Source: JAVBMJ01 sp031551275 (GTDB lineage: Bacteria > Bacteroidota > Bacteroidia > Bacteroidales > Rikenellaceae). From it: DNA of 64,000 bases. Position 1 is the first letter of the stretch, and each line of letters begins with the position of its first letter. The notes under the pieces are model-generated. The model saw only the letters and a list, made by a program, of their open reading frames with translations. It made no database searches and was not told the DNA's origin. Of the stretch, positions 24,500 to 34,315 are shown piece after piece. The stretch lies in contig JAVBNX010000014.1 of assembly GCA_031551275.1 (NCBI GenBank), forward strand, positions 1-64,000. The letters are read 5' to 3'. Position numbers and translations under genes: made by a program.

Positions 24500-24662
24500 A
24501 CATTTTCTTAAGCATTGCAAATCCGATACACTCACCTAACCCAAGAGTGTTTGATAATGGGGAGCGGGTAGCGGCGTAAGTGAGGCCGCACAGTAAAAAT
24601 GGGGGATTACTACCGCCTCCCCAGCATAGCATACCGCCGGGATTCCGGCGGTATGTTTTTTG
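24500..24662 (+). ncRNA. candidate structured small RNA, three hairpins, about 160 nt
   Basis: The segment lies between the start of the AraC-type regulator (minus) and the end of the HTCS gene (minus), so no plus-strand gene precedes it. It contains hairpin 1, ACACTC (24528-24533) with GAGTGT (24545-24550). Next comes a long-range stem GGGGAGCGGGTAG (24559-24571) with CTACCGCCTCCCC (24610-24622), which encloses an inner hairpin GCGGC (24571-24575) / GCCGC (24585-24589). A perfect 11-bp terminator hairpin with a T-run follows. I do not recognise a known riboswitch or 6S, SRP, tmRNA or RNase P signature. Exact ends are inferred. Confidence 0.5.
24630..24662 (+). terminator. strong rho-independent terminator, plus strand
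   Basis: CATACCGCCGG (24630-24640) pairs perfectly with CCGGCGGTATG (24645-24655) around GATT and is followed by TTTTTT. On the minus strand no T-run follows, so it stops plus-strand transcription and does not serve the HTCS gene. Confidence 0.85.
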
Positions 24663-24674
24663 GTGCCTATACGG

Positions 24675-27600
24675 TTATTCCGCACCGTCGTGCGGCTCAT
24701 CTTCGTCGGGGAGCTGCGACGCGGAAGCCTGCCTTTTCAAGAATTGCTTGCGGTAGACCGAGGGGGATACACCGAAATTGTTGCGGAAATACTTCCCGAA
24801 ATAGTTCAATGAGCTGAAGCCCAAATTTATGGCTATGTCGCCGATGCTCATCTCCTCATTTTCGAGCAACATGTTGGCGGCTACCTTGAGTTTGATGGTC
24901 TGGATGAATTCGTGGGGGGTCTGGCCCATGATGCCCTTGATCTTCAGAAAAAGTTTGGAGCGGCTGATCCCCATGTGCAGGCAGAGTATGTTGACGTCGA
25001 TATTCCCGTATTCGACGTTCTGCTCGACGATCTCTATGGCCCTGTCCATAAAGTCGCGGTCGAGTTTGTTGGAGGTTACCACCTGCACCGAGCTGTCCTT
25101 CTCCCGGCTGAATTTCTCCCTGAGCAGCGCCCTGTTGTTGAGAATGGCCATGCACTTGGATACGAGAACCTTGACATTGAACGGCTTTGTAACATAGTCG
25201 TCGGCGCCGCAATTAATGCCCTGCAAATAGCGCTGCGTGCTGTCCAGAACGGTTACCAAAACAACCGGGATATGGCTGGTATTGAAGTCCGACTTGATCT
25301 TCGCGCAGAACTCCACCCCGGAGAGGTTGGGCATCATAACGTCCGAGATGATCAGGTCGGGCGAATACTCCCCTGCCGCCTTGAGCCCTTCCAATCCGTC
25401 GGCGGCCTCGTAAATGCAGAAAAGCGGCTCGAAGATGCGCACCAAAAGGCGGCGCAGTTTGTGGTCGTCTTCCACGATCAGCAGGGTGCGCTGTTCGCCC
25501 GATTGTTGCTGGGTGGCCAGGTGTTCGATATACTCCTTGTCCTCGTGCATGAACTCCGCGTCATACCTGCGCTCCTCAACCTCGGATATCTTGGCGTTGG
25601 GGTTGTTGTCGAATACCCTGTCGTCGGCATAGAGCTCTACGATAAAAACGCTGCCGCCCTGCTCGGCGGACTCCACCCATATCAAGCCGTTGTGAGCCTC
25701 GACGATCGATTTGCAGAGCGACAGGCCTATGCCCGAGCCGACCTTGCCGATGCGGAAAAAGCGATCGAATACCTTGTGGTGCATCTCCGGCGGCACGCCT
25801 ATTCCGTTGTCGCGGACCATTACCCTTACTTTGTCGCCCGAACTGACGATAGAAATCTCTATGCGGCCACCGTTGGGGGTGTATTTGAAGGCGTTGGAAA
25901 TCAGGTTGTCGAACACTTTTTGCACCTGCATTTCGTCGAACCAGACATCGAGCGCATCAAAGTCCGACCTGAAGGCAAAGTCGATCTCCTTGAGCTGGGC
26001 GAAACTCTCGAATGAGTGGTGGGTCTGGCTGACGAAAGCGACCAGATCCTGACGGCGAACCTTCTGAAGCGATATGCCGTGGCTGTGCTTCATATACTCC
26101 AGCAGCTCGTCGATCAGCCTGTTCATCTTGTTGCCGCTCTTGAGTATTTCGCCCAGGCTCTTATGGACGTCCCCTTTCAGCCGGCCCGACATGAGCAGCA
26201 GCTCCAGTTGCCCGACGATCAAGGTAAGGGGTGTGCGCAATTCGTGGGAGATGTTGGTAAAGAAGGTAATGTTTTCGCGGTTGTCCTCATCCTTCTGCTC
26301 CCTTTCCCGGCGCTCGGTCTCGATTACCTTGCGCGAGGAGTGGTAAAAATTAACCACGATCAGGGTCACCAATGCCGCTATCAGGATATAGGCCAGGTAG
26401 GAGTACCACGAGGCGTAGAAGGGATGCCGGATGACAATATCCATCGACATCTCTTTGGTCGGGATATCGCCCAGGATAAAGACGGCCCTGACCTTCAGGG
26501 TGTACTTGCCCGGGGAGAGGTTGATGTAGCTGATCGGCGCCCCGGTACTGTTCTGCCACTCCTTGTCCAGACCCTCGAGCCTGTACTGGTATTCGGGCAT
26601 GCCGTAGTTGGTAAAGTTGTCGTGGCCGAACTCCACCGAAATACTGTTTTGGTAGCTGTTCAAAACGATTTTGCGGGTCTCCACAAGCGCCACATCCAGG
26701 ATGTTGCTGCCGTCGCCGGGCAGTATCTCCTTGCCGTTGACCGTAAGTTCGGAAAACCACATTTTGAAGGAGACCAAATCCGCAAAGGCGATCCCGGGTT
26801 GCATCACGGCGATCCCGTTCATTCCACCGAATACGACGCTGCCGTTGCGGGTACGGACAATGGTTCCCGGCATCATCGAGGTTATCGGGAAGCCTCTCAA
26901 AACATCGAAATTGGAGGACTGGCCGGTGTGCATGTCGAGATAGGTCAGTCCGGCGCTCGTTCCGATGAAAACGCTGCCGTCGCCGTTGTAGAACAGGCAT
27001 CCGATATAATCGCTGGCCAAGCCGCTATTCTGGTTGTTGAACCTGGCGAACCTGTCCGTGCGGGGGTTGTACCGTATCACTCCGTTGCCGGAGGTGCCTA
27101 TCAGTATGTTGCCGTTGGGCTCCTCGATCATGCAGGTACCGATGGTTACCGCCGAATTGGTAAGTTCGGCAAGTTCCCGGTTGAAATCCCTTACGGACCC
27201 GTCCGACAGGTTGTACCTCATCAATCCGTTGCCGGTTACCCACATGTTGCGCTCGCCGTCGACGATCATGGCGTTTATCATATGGATGCTGCTGCCGGGC
27301 TCATCCATCCGAACCGAGACGCCGGATACAGGGTCGAAGGAGTAAATCCCCCCCAGCGTTCCGAGCAGGAACCTCTTGTCGACACGCACTATGGCATGCA
27401 CCGACTCCGAGCGCCTGAGGGGATCGGAAGGGTCGATCGTATAGTAAGCGAACTCGTCCGCCGCCTGGTCGTAACAACAGAGTCCCCCCAGGTGCGTACC
27501 GATCCAGATACGCTCCTCATTGTCGACGTGGATGTATTTTATATTGTTGTGGGGCACTGAATTCGGTCCGGCAGTATATATTTTGCTGCCGGAAGTCTTC

Positions 27601-28709
27601 AGGTTATGGCGGATCAGTCCGTTGCCTTCGGTGCCGATCCAGAGATCCCCGTTCTCCACCTCGACGATCGAACTTATTATGGGATAGTTGGCCTTCTGGT
27701 CCGGCTTGCCGACACGCTCGTAATCGAACACATTGGTCCTCGGGTTATAGTAGTCGATCCCGCCGTAATAGGTGCCGAACCACATGGTGCCCCGGTTGTC
27801 CTTTATAATGATCCACACCGACAAATTAGAGAGTCCCGAAATTTCGCCTTCGCTCAGCCCGAAGTGCTCGACTTTGCGGGCGGACAAATCGATACGATCC
27901 GCCCCGTTGACCGTTCCCACCCATATTTGCCCGTCGTTATCTTCGCAGACCGTCCTGACGTAGTTGCTCGCAAGGGCGCAATCGCCCTTTTCGGTAAAGT
28001 TGGTAATTTTTCCGTCGGGAGCTATCATAAAGAGCCCGGCATTGAATGTGCCTACCCAGACATTCGCCTTGGAATCCTCGTAGAGACAGAATATTTCGCC
28101 TGTCGAACGCAATACCCTCTGGCGGCGGAGATTGGAATCGATCCTGAACAGGCCATCGTCCGAAGTGCCCACGAACAGATCGCCGTTGCGCGCGGAGAGC
28201 ACCGCGGAGATGACCGTCGATGGATTTGCCAGGGGCACAGTGCAATAAGGTTTCAGCACGCCCGACTTGTATGTATAGATCGAGTCGATGTGCCCGATCC
28301 AGAGCTTGTCGTTCGAATAGTTGAATGAGATATCGGGGTTGATCGCGTTGCTGCGCTGGGTGTATACCGTCCTGGTCTGCTCGGTGCCCAGATCGCACTC
28401 GATGACCCTGTAATCGGCGCAGAAGTACAAATGCCCCTGCCTGTCGCCGGTCAGCGAGGGGGCGCGGCCGCCTGTACGGTATTCGGGAAACATCCGCACC
28501 AGCCTGTTGCCGGTATAGGTCTTGATTCCGTCGCGGGCGTTGATCCACATCCTGCCGTACTCGTCCTGGTACAGACCGCTGACCGAGACCTGCGAATTGC
28601 CGGAAGCCTGCTCGATATGCCTGAACGCATTTCCTGTATTGGCGCTGACAATCGTGGCACACGCCAGCGCACCCATAAGAAAGCATACAAAACTCCTCAT
28701 TTTCATCAT
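24675..28709 (-). CDS. hybrid two-component system sensor-regulator (HTCS) of the polysaccharide locus
   Basis: About 1344 residues from the ATG at 28709 (MMKMRSFVCFLMGALACA), which opens a signal peptide. Order: periplasmic two-component propeller repeats (about 35-685), Y_Y_Y domain (about 690-755, ending in L-S-P-G-K-Y-T-L-K-V-R-A), membrane helix near 770-790 (YLAYILIAALVTLIVVNFY), HisKA with SHELRTPLTL (His near 824), HATPase with D-N-G-I-G-V and G-S-G-I-G-L-S-L, receiver with LIISDVMMPNLSG (Asp near 1122), and AraC DNA-binding domain (about 1240-1330). Such proteins bind oligosaccharides and activate the adjacent susC/D operon. It is divergent from susC. Confidence 0.95.
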   Translation of the reverse strand: MMKMRSFVCFLMGALACATIVSANTGNAFRHIEQASGNSQVSVSGLYQDEYGRMWINARDGIKTYTGNRLVRMFPEYRTGGRAPSLTGDRQGHLYFCADYRVIECDLGTEQTRTVYTQRSNAINPDISFNYSNDKLWIGHIDSIYTYKSGVLKPYCTVPLANPSTVISAVLSARNGDLFVGTSDDGLFRIDSNLRRQRVLRSTGEIFCLYEDSKANVWVGTFNAGLFMIAPDGKITNFTEKGDCALASNYVRTVCEDNDGQIWVGTVNGADRIDLSARKVEHFGLSEGEISGLSNLSVWIIIKDNRGTMWFGTYYGGIDYYNPRTNVFDYERVGKPDQKANYPIISSIVEVENGDLWIGTEGNGLIRHNLKTSGSKIYTAGPNSVPHNNIKYIHVDNEERIWIGTHLGGLCCYDQAADEFAYYTIDPSDPLRRSESVHAIVRVDKRFLLGTLGGIYSFDPVSGVSVRMDEPGSSIHMINAMIVDGERNMWVTGNGLMRYNLSDGSVRDFNRELAELTNSAVTIGTCMIEEPNGNILIGTSGNGVIRYNPRTDRFARFNNQNSGLASDYIGCLFYNGDGSVFIGTSAGLTYLDMHTGQSSNFDVLRGFPITSMMPGTIVRTRNGSVVFGGMNGIAVMQPGIAFADLVSFKMWFSELTVNGKEILPGDGSNILDVALVETRKIVLNSYQNSISVEFGHDNFTNYGMPEYQYRLEGLDKEWQNSTGAPISYINLSPGKYTLKVRAVFILGDIPTKEMSMDIVIRHPFYASWYSYLAYILIAALVTLIVVNFYHSSRKVIETERREREQKDEDNRENITFFTNISHELRTPLTLIVGQLELLLMSGRLKGDVHKSLGEILKSGNKMNRLIDELLEYMKHSHGISLQKVRRQDLVAFVSQTHHSFESFAQLKEIDFAFRSDFDALDVWFDEMQVQKVFDNLISNAFKYTPNGGRIEISIVSSGDKVRVMVRDNGIGVPPEMHHKVFDRFFRIGKVGSGIGLSLCKSIVEAHNGLIWVESAEQGGSVFIVELYADDRVFDNNPNAKISEVEERRYDAEFMHEDKEYIEHLATQQQSGEQRTLLIVEDDHKLRRLLVRIFEPLFCIYEAADGLEGLKAAGEYSPDLIISDVMMPNLSGVEFCAKIKSDFNTSHIPVVLVTVLDSTQRYLQGINCGADDYVTKPFNVKVLVSKCMAILNNRALLREKFSREKDSSVQVVTSNKLDRDFMDRAIEIVEQNVEYGNIDVNILCLHMGISRSKLFLKIKGIMGQTPHEFIQTIKLKVAANMLLENEEMSIGDIAINLGFSSLNYFGKYFRNNFGVSPSVYRKQFLKRQASASQLPDEDEPHDGAE

Positions 28710-28765
28710 CGTGTATCGAAGATAATGCTTTTTTTCCAACACAAAAACACCCATGAAACCCGATA

Positions 28766-28800
28766 GACAAAATTGTCGAATCTCTATACGATTTTGTCGA
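28766..28800. promoter_or_regulatory. candidate HTCS operator: TTGTCGA direct repeat and inverted GACAAAAT/ATTTTGTC
   Basis: In the HTCS-susC intergenic region TTGTCGA occurs at 28773-28779 and 28794-28800, exactly 21 bases (two helical turns) apart. The same block contains GACAAAAT (28766-28773) inverted as ATTTTGTC (28791-28798). Spacing on one DNA face suits a dimeric AraC-type output domain. I found no second copy at the other transcription units of the locus. Confidence 0.4.
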
Positions 28801-28971
28801 GACACACTCGAATCAAACCGATACTTTTGATAAACCGGTACAACCAGGGCGACGAAACGGAATAACGGAGATAAAAGTACTAACAAATTAAAATAAAACG
28901 AATGGCGTAAAAAACAAAATGAAACCAAAGCGACACGGCAACTTTAATTCCTACTAAACTAAATTTAAGTT

Positions 28972-31900
28972 ATGGAAAGAAAACAACGAAAATGCGACAC
29001 CCGGGCGGCTCGCCGCGGATTAGCTGCAATGTTGACCCTAATCGGGGTCCTCTTCTTGCAGAGCGTCCAGGCGCAGACCACCGTGAAGGGCGTTATTAAA
29101 GATGAGCAGGGCGAACTGGTCATCGGAGCCAACGTGGTGGTTCTGGGAACCAGCACGGGAACCACGGCGAACGCCATGGGGGAGTTTTCCATCAATGCCG
29201 CACCGGACGCCACAATCCGGGTATCCTTTATAGGGTATCTGACACAGGATGTGCCTGTCTCGGGACGCACCTTTATCAGTGTCTCCCTGCGGCCGGATGT
29301 GACTACCCTGGACGATGTTGTGGTGGTGGGTTACGGCTCCCAGAAAAAAGTGAACATGACCGGTGCGGTGGCATCGGTAAAGGTCGACGAACAGTTGTCG
29401 GGCCGCGCCCTGGACAACGTATCTTCGGCCTTGTCGGGCCTGGTACCGGGCTTGCAGGTAAACGTCAACACCGCGATGGCCGGTAAGAACAACACCACCC
29501 TTATGATACGCGGAGTGGGAACCGTCAACTCCGCCACCCCGCTGATCGTTGTGGACGGGATGCCCGACGTGGACATCAACCGACTTAACATGAACGACAT
29601 CGAAAGCATATCCGTGCTTAAGGACGCATCTTCGTCGGCGGTCTACGGTTCGCGTGGCGCCAACGGCGTTATCCTGATTACAACCAAGAGCGGGGCGAAA
29701 GATAAAGCCACCGTCTCATTCAGCACCTCGATGGCTTTCTCGACGCCCATCAAGATGATCGAGCACATGACCGACTACGCACAAGCTACCGCTTTCAGGT
29801 CGCAAGCGGCTTTGAACGGGGGCTCGGTCAACCAGTTCCGCTGGTCTTCGATCGAAGAGTGGGCGGCAAAATCCTACATCGACCCGATGCGCTACCCCAA
29901 CACCGACTGGATGGACATTACCTCGAGGACGGGTACGATGCAAAACTACAACCTTTCGGCAAGCGGGTCGACCGAAAAGTCGAACTTCTATATATCGGGA
30001 GGTATCATGGACCAGGAAGGTATCCACATTACCAACGACTTTACCCGCTACAACGCCCGTTTCAACTACGACTACCTGGTAAGGAAGAACATCAAGGTAG
30101 GCGCTAAATTCGACGGCAGCTGGACCAAATGGACTTACGGCCCCGACGACGGATGGTTTACCAACTCGGCCTCGGGAGGTCTTGTGAGCGCCATAGCGGG
30201 TGTCTATCCCTATGACGCGGAGACCAAAAGATATGGGGGTACGATGATGTACGGCGAGACCAACAACATTTTCCAGCCGATCAGGTCGTACGAAAGGGAC
30301 CGTATCGTGAAGCGCGACCGCCAGGATATGTTCGGTATGGTCAATATCGAATGGGAGCCTTTGAAAGGGCTCAAATTCATGGCCGATTACAGCCTCTCCT
30401 ACTACACGCAGATGGTGCGTTACTGGACCATGCCCTGGAGCGAATGGAACTTCCAGACCAATGCCATTACCAGGACGATCATTACCGACACGAACGCGTC
30501 GATGAGCAACAACATGGGCAACGGCTACCGGACCCTTTTGAACGGACGGCTTACCTATGCACTGAGCAAGGGCAAACACGATTTCAACGCGTTGCTGCTC
30601 TACGCCGAAGAGTACGCCTTCGGCCGCAACCTGGCCGCAGTGAAAACCAACAGGGTTCACGAAAGCCTTACCGAACTCGATGCGGCGCTGACCCTCAATT
30701 CAATAACCGGTAACTCAAGCGCCTGGGGCCTGAGGTCATATGTAGGGCGTCTGAATTACGCATTTGCCGGAAGATACCTCGCCGAAATGAACTTCCGTTA
30801 CGACGGCTCCTCGAAATTCTACGACGGCCATCAATACGGTTTCTTCCCTTCGGCATCCGTCGGTTGGAGGTTTACCGAGGAGACGTTCCTCGAGTTTATG
30901 AAGAACGTGGTAACGAGCGGAAAGTTCCGCGCCTCCTATGGCGGCCTGGGTAACAACTCGGGTGTGGGCAACTATGAGCAGAAAGAGAGCATGAGCCAAC
31001 AGGACTATGTTCAGAACAACGTCAAAGTGGTGGGTCTTGTCAACAAGAGCATGATCAACCAGGCACTCTCATGGGAAACCACCAACGTACTCAACCTGGG
31101 TCTCGATCTGGGCTTCTTTACCAACAGGCTGATGGCTGAAATCGATTACTACGACAGGTATACCAAAGGTATGCTCAGGCCCTCCGACCTCTCGACCCTC
31201 CTGGAAGGCGCATACGCGGCGCCGAAGCAAAATATCGGGGAGATGCGCAACCAGGGTATAGAGCTTACCCTTACCTGGCGCCACTCCCTGAAGGACTTCC
31301 AGTACAGCGTCAGCTTCAACGGCTCGTACAATGCCAACAGGCTCAAAAAGTGGAACGAGTACCTCTCGCGCGGAACCACGTTCATCGATATGCCGTACGG
31401 TTTTGTCTACAACCAGATCAACCGCGGCGGCGTAGTCCAGACGTGGCAACAGATCTACGACGCCCCCTGGCAGGCTGCCGGATCGGCCCCCGGGGACTTG
31501 CTGGTCGAAGACCTCTCGGGCAACGGAACGGTCGGCGGCGAGGATATGAAAGCCTACCCCCGGCTGCTGAACATCCGCCCCACGGCCTATTTCGGCCTGA
31601 ACGCGAACGCTTCCTGGAAAGGGATCGACTTTGCCATGCTGTGGAGCGCGTCCACCGGTCGTAAAGACTACTGGAACGACCATTTCAACCGCACGACGCT
31701 CAACACCGACCCGCAGGCGATTTCCAAGCAACAGTATTACGATACCTGGAGCTACACCAACCGCGGTGCGACGCTTCCCAGGGTAGTGCTCGGCGCACGC
31801 GGACTCAACAACGGCAATACGTCCTACTTCCTGGATGATTTGTCCTACATCAGGCTCAAGAACCTTCAGGTGGGTTACACGATCCCGACAAAGCTCTGCG

Positions 31901-32070
31901 CAAAAATAAAGATAACGAGCCTGCGCATCTACGTCTCGGGGGAAAACCTGCTGACCTTTACCAACTACCGCGGCCTCGACCCCGAAAAAGCGTTGACGGG
32001 GACCACGAGCGAAAACGACGCCTACCCGATGGTCAGAACATTCTCCTTCGGCCTTAACCTGGTAATCTGA
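28972..32070 (+). CDS. susC-like: SusC/RagA-family TonB-dependent outer-membrane transporter
   Basis: A 1032-residue outer-membrane transporter that imports oligosaccharides with SusD. A signal peptide ends at QAQ (about 36). A carboxypeptidase-like N-terminal domain (about 38-115, VKGVIKDEQGELVIGANVVV) follows. The TonB box/plug region begins at TTLDDVVVVGYGSQKK, and the plug (about 125-235) contains the SusC signature VYGSRGANGVILITTKSGA. The rest forms the beta barrel, ending VRTFSFGLNLVI. The length is usual for the family. The susD gene follows after eight bases. Confidence 0.96.
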   Translation: MERKQRKCDTRAARRGLAAMLTLIGVLFLQSVQAQTTVKGVIKDEQGELVIGANVVVLGTSTGTTANAMGEFSINAAPDATIRVSFIGYLTQDVPVSGRTFISVSLRPDVTTLDDVVVVGYGSQKKVNMTGAVASVKVDEQLSGRALDNVSSALSGLVPGLQVNVNTAMAGKNNTTLMIRGVGTVNSATPLIVVDGMPDVDINRLNMNDIESISVLKDASSSAVYGSRGANGVILITTKSGAKDKATVSFSTSMAFSTPIKMIEHMTDYAQATAFRSQAALNGGSVNQFRWSSIEEWAAKSYIDPMRYPNTDWMDITSRTGTMQNYNLSASGSTEKSNFYISGGIMDQEGIHITNDFTRYNARFNYDYLVRKNIKVGAKFDGSWTKWTYGPDDGWFTNSASGGLVSAIAGVYPYDAETKRYGGTMMYGETNNIFQPIRSYERDRIVKRDRQDMFGMVNIEWEPLKGLKFMADYSLSYYTQMVRYWTMPWSEWNFQTNAITRTIITDTNASMSNNMGNGYRTLLNGRLTYALSKGKHDFNALLLYAEEYAFGRNLAAVKTNRVHESLTELDAALTLNSITGNSSAWGLRSYVGRLNYAFAGRYLAEMNFRYDGSSKFYDGHQYGFFPSASVGWRFTEETFLEFMKNVVTSGKFRASYGGLGNNSGVGNYEQKESMSQQDYVQNNVKVVGLVNKSMINQALSWETTNVLNLGLDLGFFTNRLMAEIDYYDRYTKGMLRPSDLSTLLEGAYAAPKQNIGEMRNQGIELTLTWRHSLKDFQYSVSFNGSYNANRLKKWNEYLSRGTTFIDMPYGFVYNQINRGGVVQTWQQIYDAPWQAAGSAPGDLLVEDLSGNGTVGGEDMKAYPRLLNIRPTAYFGLNANASWKGIDFAMLWSASTGRKDYWNDHFNRTTLNTDPQAISKQQYYDTWSYTNRGATLPRVVLGARGLNNGNTSYFLDDLSYIRLKNLQVGYTIPTKLCAKIKITSLRIYVSGENLLTFTNYRGLDPEKALTGTTSENDAYPMVRTFSFGLNLVI

Positions 32071-32078
32071 TCTTAATT

Positions 32079-33872
32079 ATGAAAAAGATGAGAAAATCTA
32101 TTAAGCTTATTGTCATCGCGGCTACCGGATTCCTTTCGACGTTCTGCACGCAGAATCTGCTTGAACAGGACCCCACCACGCAAATGCCCAAAACCGCCTT
32201 CTGGAAGACGCCCGACGATGCCACCAAAGCTATTTACGGTGTGTACAGCAGCATCAGGCCGTACTTCAGCTTCGAGTATTCGTTCGACTGCATGACCGAG
32301 ATCGCATGGTCGCGCGGCTCCTCCGCGAATACCAATACCCTTTACAGCAACGGAAGCCACGCCCCTACCCAGAGCAACTTCTCTCCTCACTGGATAGGTT
32401 TGTACGGAGGGGTCAACCGAGCCAACTACGTGATCGACAACGTCAACGCGATGTTGCCGACTGCGGGAGCGACAGATGTTCCAGACCTCGAAAGGGTGTT
32501 GGGCGAAGCGCGTTTCCTCAGGGCTCTGTGCTACTTCAGGCTGATCAGCCTTTGGGGCGACATGATCTACCTGGAAAAGACTGTGGAAGACAAGGATGAA
32601 GTCATTACCATGTCCCGCATGCCCATCAAGGAGATCTATGAGCGTAACCTTGCGGACTTTACCTATGCCTACGAAAAGTTGCCGAAAACGATTCCCGCTT
32701 CCCAGACCGGCCGTGCATCGAAAGTCGCCGCCCTTGCCTTCAGGGGCAAGATGCACCTGTTCTGGGCCTGTTGGAATAAATTCGGTTGGCCTGAGCTGGC
32801 AGGGTTCACTCCCGATGCTGGCGCGGCGGCCACCGCTTACGCGGCGGCTGAGGCCGACTTCGAGGAGGTAATCGACGACTACGGCCTCAAACTGTTCAGG
32901 GACGGGGCTCCCGGTTCGCCGGGAAGTGCGGGAAGCGCCGATCCGCTTCCCAATTATTACCACATGTTTACCCCGAATTATGACGCTCCGGCGACCAACT
33001 CCGAGATCATTTTCGCATTCGCATGGGGTGGTCCGCTGCTCGGACAGGGGAGCAACCTGCTCAACGACCTGGGCAACCGTTCGACCCAGAACTCACAGAG
33101 CTACGTGGGCACGACGATCGAACTGGCCAAAAGGTACCAATTGGTCTCCACCGGCGACTTCAGCCCGATCACGGTCAACAAAGCCACGCCGACGGCAGAA
33201 GGCAACGCCCTGAACCCGGCTACCTACGAGGGACGCGACTACCGTTGCCGTTCGACCATACTGTGGGACAAGGAGAAAATGACCTCGCTGGTCGCCTTGC
33301 AGACCTCCGTACCGGTAACCTGGCTATTCAAAACGACAGGGGCAGGTTACATTGAAGCTTCCGCGATGACGACCGGCTATGTGGTGCGCAAGTGGATACG
33401 CAACGAGGGCATGAACTGCGAGCGTAACGATACCCCGCAGGACTTCTACCTGATGCGCCTGGCCGACGTCTACCTCATGTACGCCGAGGCAGTCAACGCG
33501 CAACGCGGACCTCAAGCCAAATCCATCGAGTTGGTCAACAAGATCCGCGCCCGCGCAGGACTCCCCGCGCTTGCCTCTACGAAGACCGACAATGCGGAGA
33601 ACTTCTTCCTGGCGATCGAACAGGAGCGCATCGTGGAGTTCCCGCTGGAAGGACAACGTTACTTCGACCTGCGCCGCTGGAGAAGGTTTGAATCGGTTTG
33701 GGGAGAAATAGGCGGAAACGGTCTGTTGATCGTCAATACCTACGGCGAAAACGTAAGGAACGACTACAGCAGGTACGTCGAGCTGAGCAGGCAGAGGTAC
33801 TACATTTTGCCCATCCTGCAAGCGGAGAGGAACCGCAACCCGAACCTCACGCAAAACACGCCATGGTTGTAA
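32079..33872 (+). CDS. susD-like: SusD/RagB-family surface glycan-binding lipoprotein
   Basis: A 597-residue partner of the SusC protein. The lipoprotein signal ends FLSTFC (Cys near 23). It has the tetratricopeptide-rich SusD fold: LEQDPTTQMPKTAFWKTPDD after the lipid anchor, RANYVIDNVNAML near 115, and LGEARFLRALCYFRLISLWG near 145. The C-terminus has the family end motif V-E-F-P-L-E-G-Q-R-Y-F-D-L-R-R-W and Y-I-L-P-I-L-Q-A-E-R-N-R-N-P-N-L-T-Q-N. It caps the SusC barrel and binds glycan at the cell surface. Confidence 0.95.
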   Translation: MKKMRKSIKLIVIAATGFLSTFCTQNLLEQDPTTQMPKTAFWKTPDDATKAIYGVYSSIRPYFSFEYSFDCMTEIAWSRGSSANTNTLYSNGSHAPTQSNFSPHWIGLYGGVNRANYVIDNVNAMLPTAGATDVPDLERVLGEARFLRALCYFRLISLWGDMIYLEKTVEDKDEVITMSRMPIKEIYERNLADFTYAYEKLPKTIPASQTGRASKVAALAFRGKMHLFWACWNKFGWPELAGFTPDAGAAATAYAAAEADFEEVIDDYGLKLFRDGAPGSPGSAGSADPLPNYYHMFTPNYDAPATNSEIIFAFAWGGPLLGQGSNLLNDLGNRSTQNSQSYVGTTIELAKRYQLVSTGDFSPITVNKATPTAEGNALNPATYEGRDYRCRSTILWDKEKMTSLVALQTSVPVTWLFKTTGAGYIEASAMTTGYVVRKWIRNEGMNCERNDTPQDFYLMRLADVYLMYAEAVNAQRGPQAKSIELVNKIRARAGLPALASTKTDNAENFFLAIEQERIVEFPLEGQRYFDLRRWRRFESVWGEIGGNGLLIVNTYGENVRNDYSRYVELSRQRYYILPILQAERNRNPNLTQNTPWL

Positions 33873-33895
33873 GTCCGGCTGAACTAAAAATCAAA

Positions 33896-34312
33896 ATGAG
33901 TATGAAAAAATTGAAAATATTCTCCGTGATCCTGGCTATGGCGGCTTGCTTTGCGCTGTCGGGATGCGAGGAGTACCCCCTCGATGAGAACGGGCTGCTC
34001 ATAACCGATAAGACCGAATCGCTTATGACCTCCCTGGCGCTGCTCGGTAGCGACCACGTCTCGGTATTGGTAGGGACTCCCGTAATCAATAACGAGACCG
34101 GTGTGGTTACCGCCGTGGTTAAGTACGGTACGAACCTGGGCAAACTCAAGCCCAGTTGCGGCACGTCGATCGACGCTATCGTAACCCCGAAAATGGGTGT
34201 GTGGACCGACTTCAGCAACATGGATAGCCCCCTGAAATACACAGTTATATCGGGCGACCGGAAGCACTCCACGACCTATGAGATCAAACTGACCGTTCAG
34301 GCAAAACCTTAA
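33896..34312 (+). CDS. small lipoprotein following SusD, putative surface glycan-binding accessory
   Basis: 138 residues from the ATG at 33896, chosen because it opens a lipoprotein signal (AMAACFALSGC, Cys near 22) and lies 23 bases after susD; the reading frame is open further upstream but only through susD codons. After the anchor comes EEYPLDENGLLIT and an immunoglobulin-like, beta-rich domain (TPVINNETGVVTAVVKYGTN then V-I-S-G-D-R-K-H-S-T-T-Y-E-I-K-L-T-V). This is the size and place of the short SusE-like or DUF5018-like surface lipoproteins, but I cannot assign the family firmly. Confidence 0.65.
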   Translation: MSMKKLKIFSVILAMAACFALSGCEEYPLDENGLLITDKTESLMTSLALLGSDHVSVLVGTPVINNETGVVTAVVKYGTNLGKLKPSCGTSIDAIVTPKMGVWTDFSNMDSPLKYTVISGDRKHSTTYEIKLTVQAKP

Positions 34313-34315
34313 TGC

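Noticed and set aside
24559..24662. Reading the nested stem and terminator as a riboswitch controlling a downstream gene
   Set aside because: No plus-strand gene follows; the next gene is convergent, so cis control is not possible in this orientation.
24599..24817. Small open frame starting inside the structured intergenic region
   Set aside because: It runs through the terminator hairpin into antisense HTCS sequence and is arginine-rich; no ribosome-binding or family evidence.
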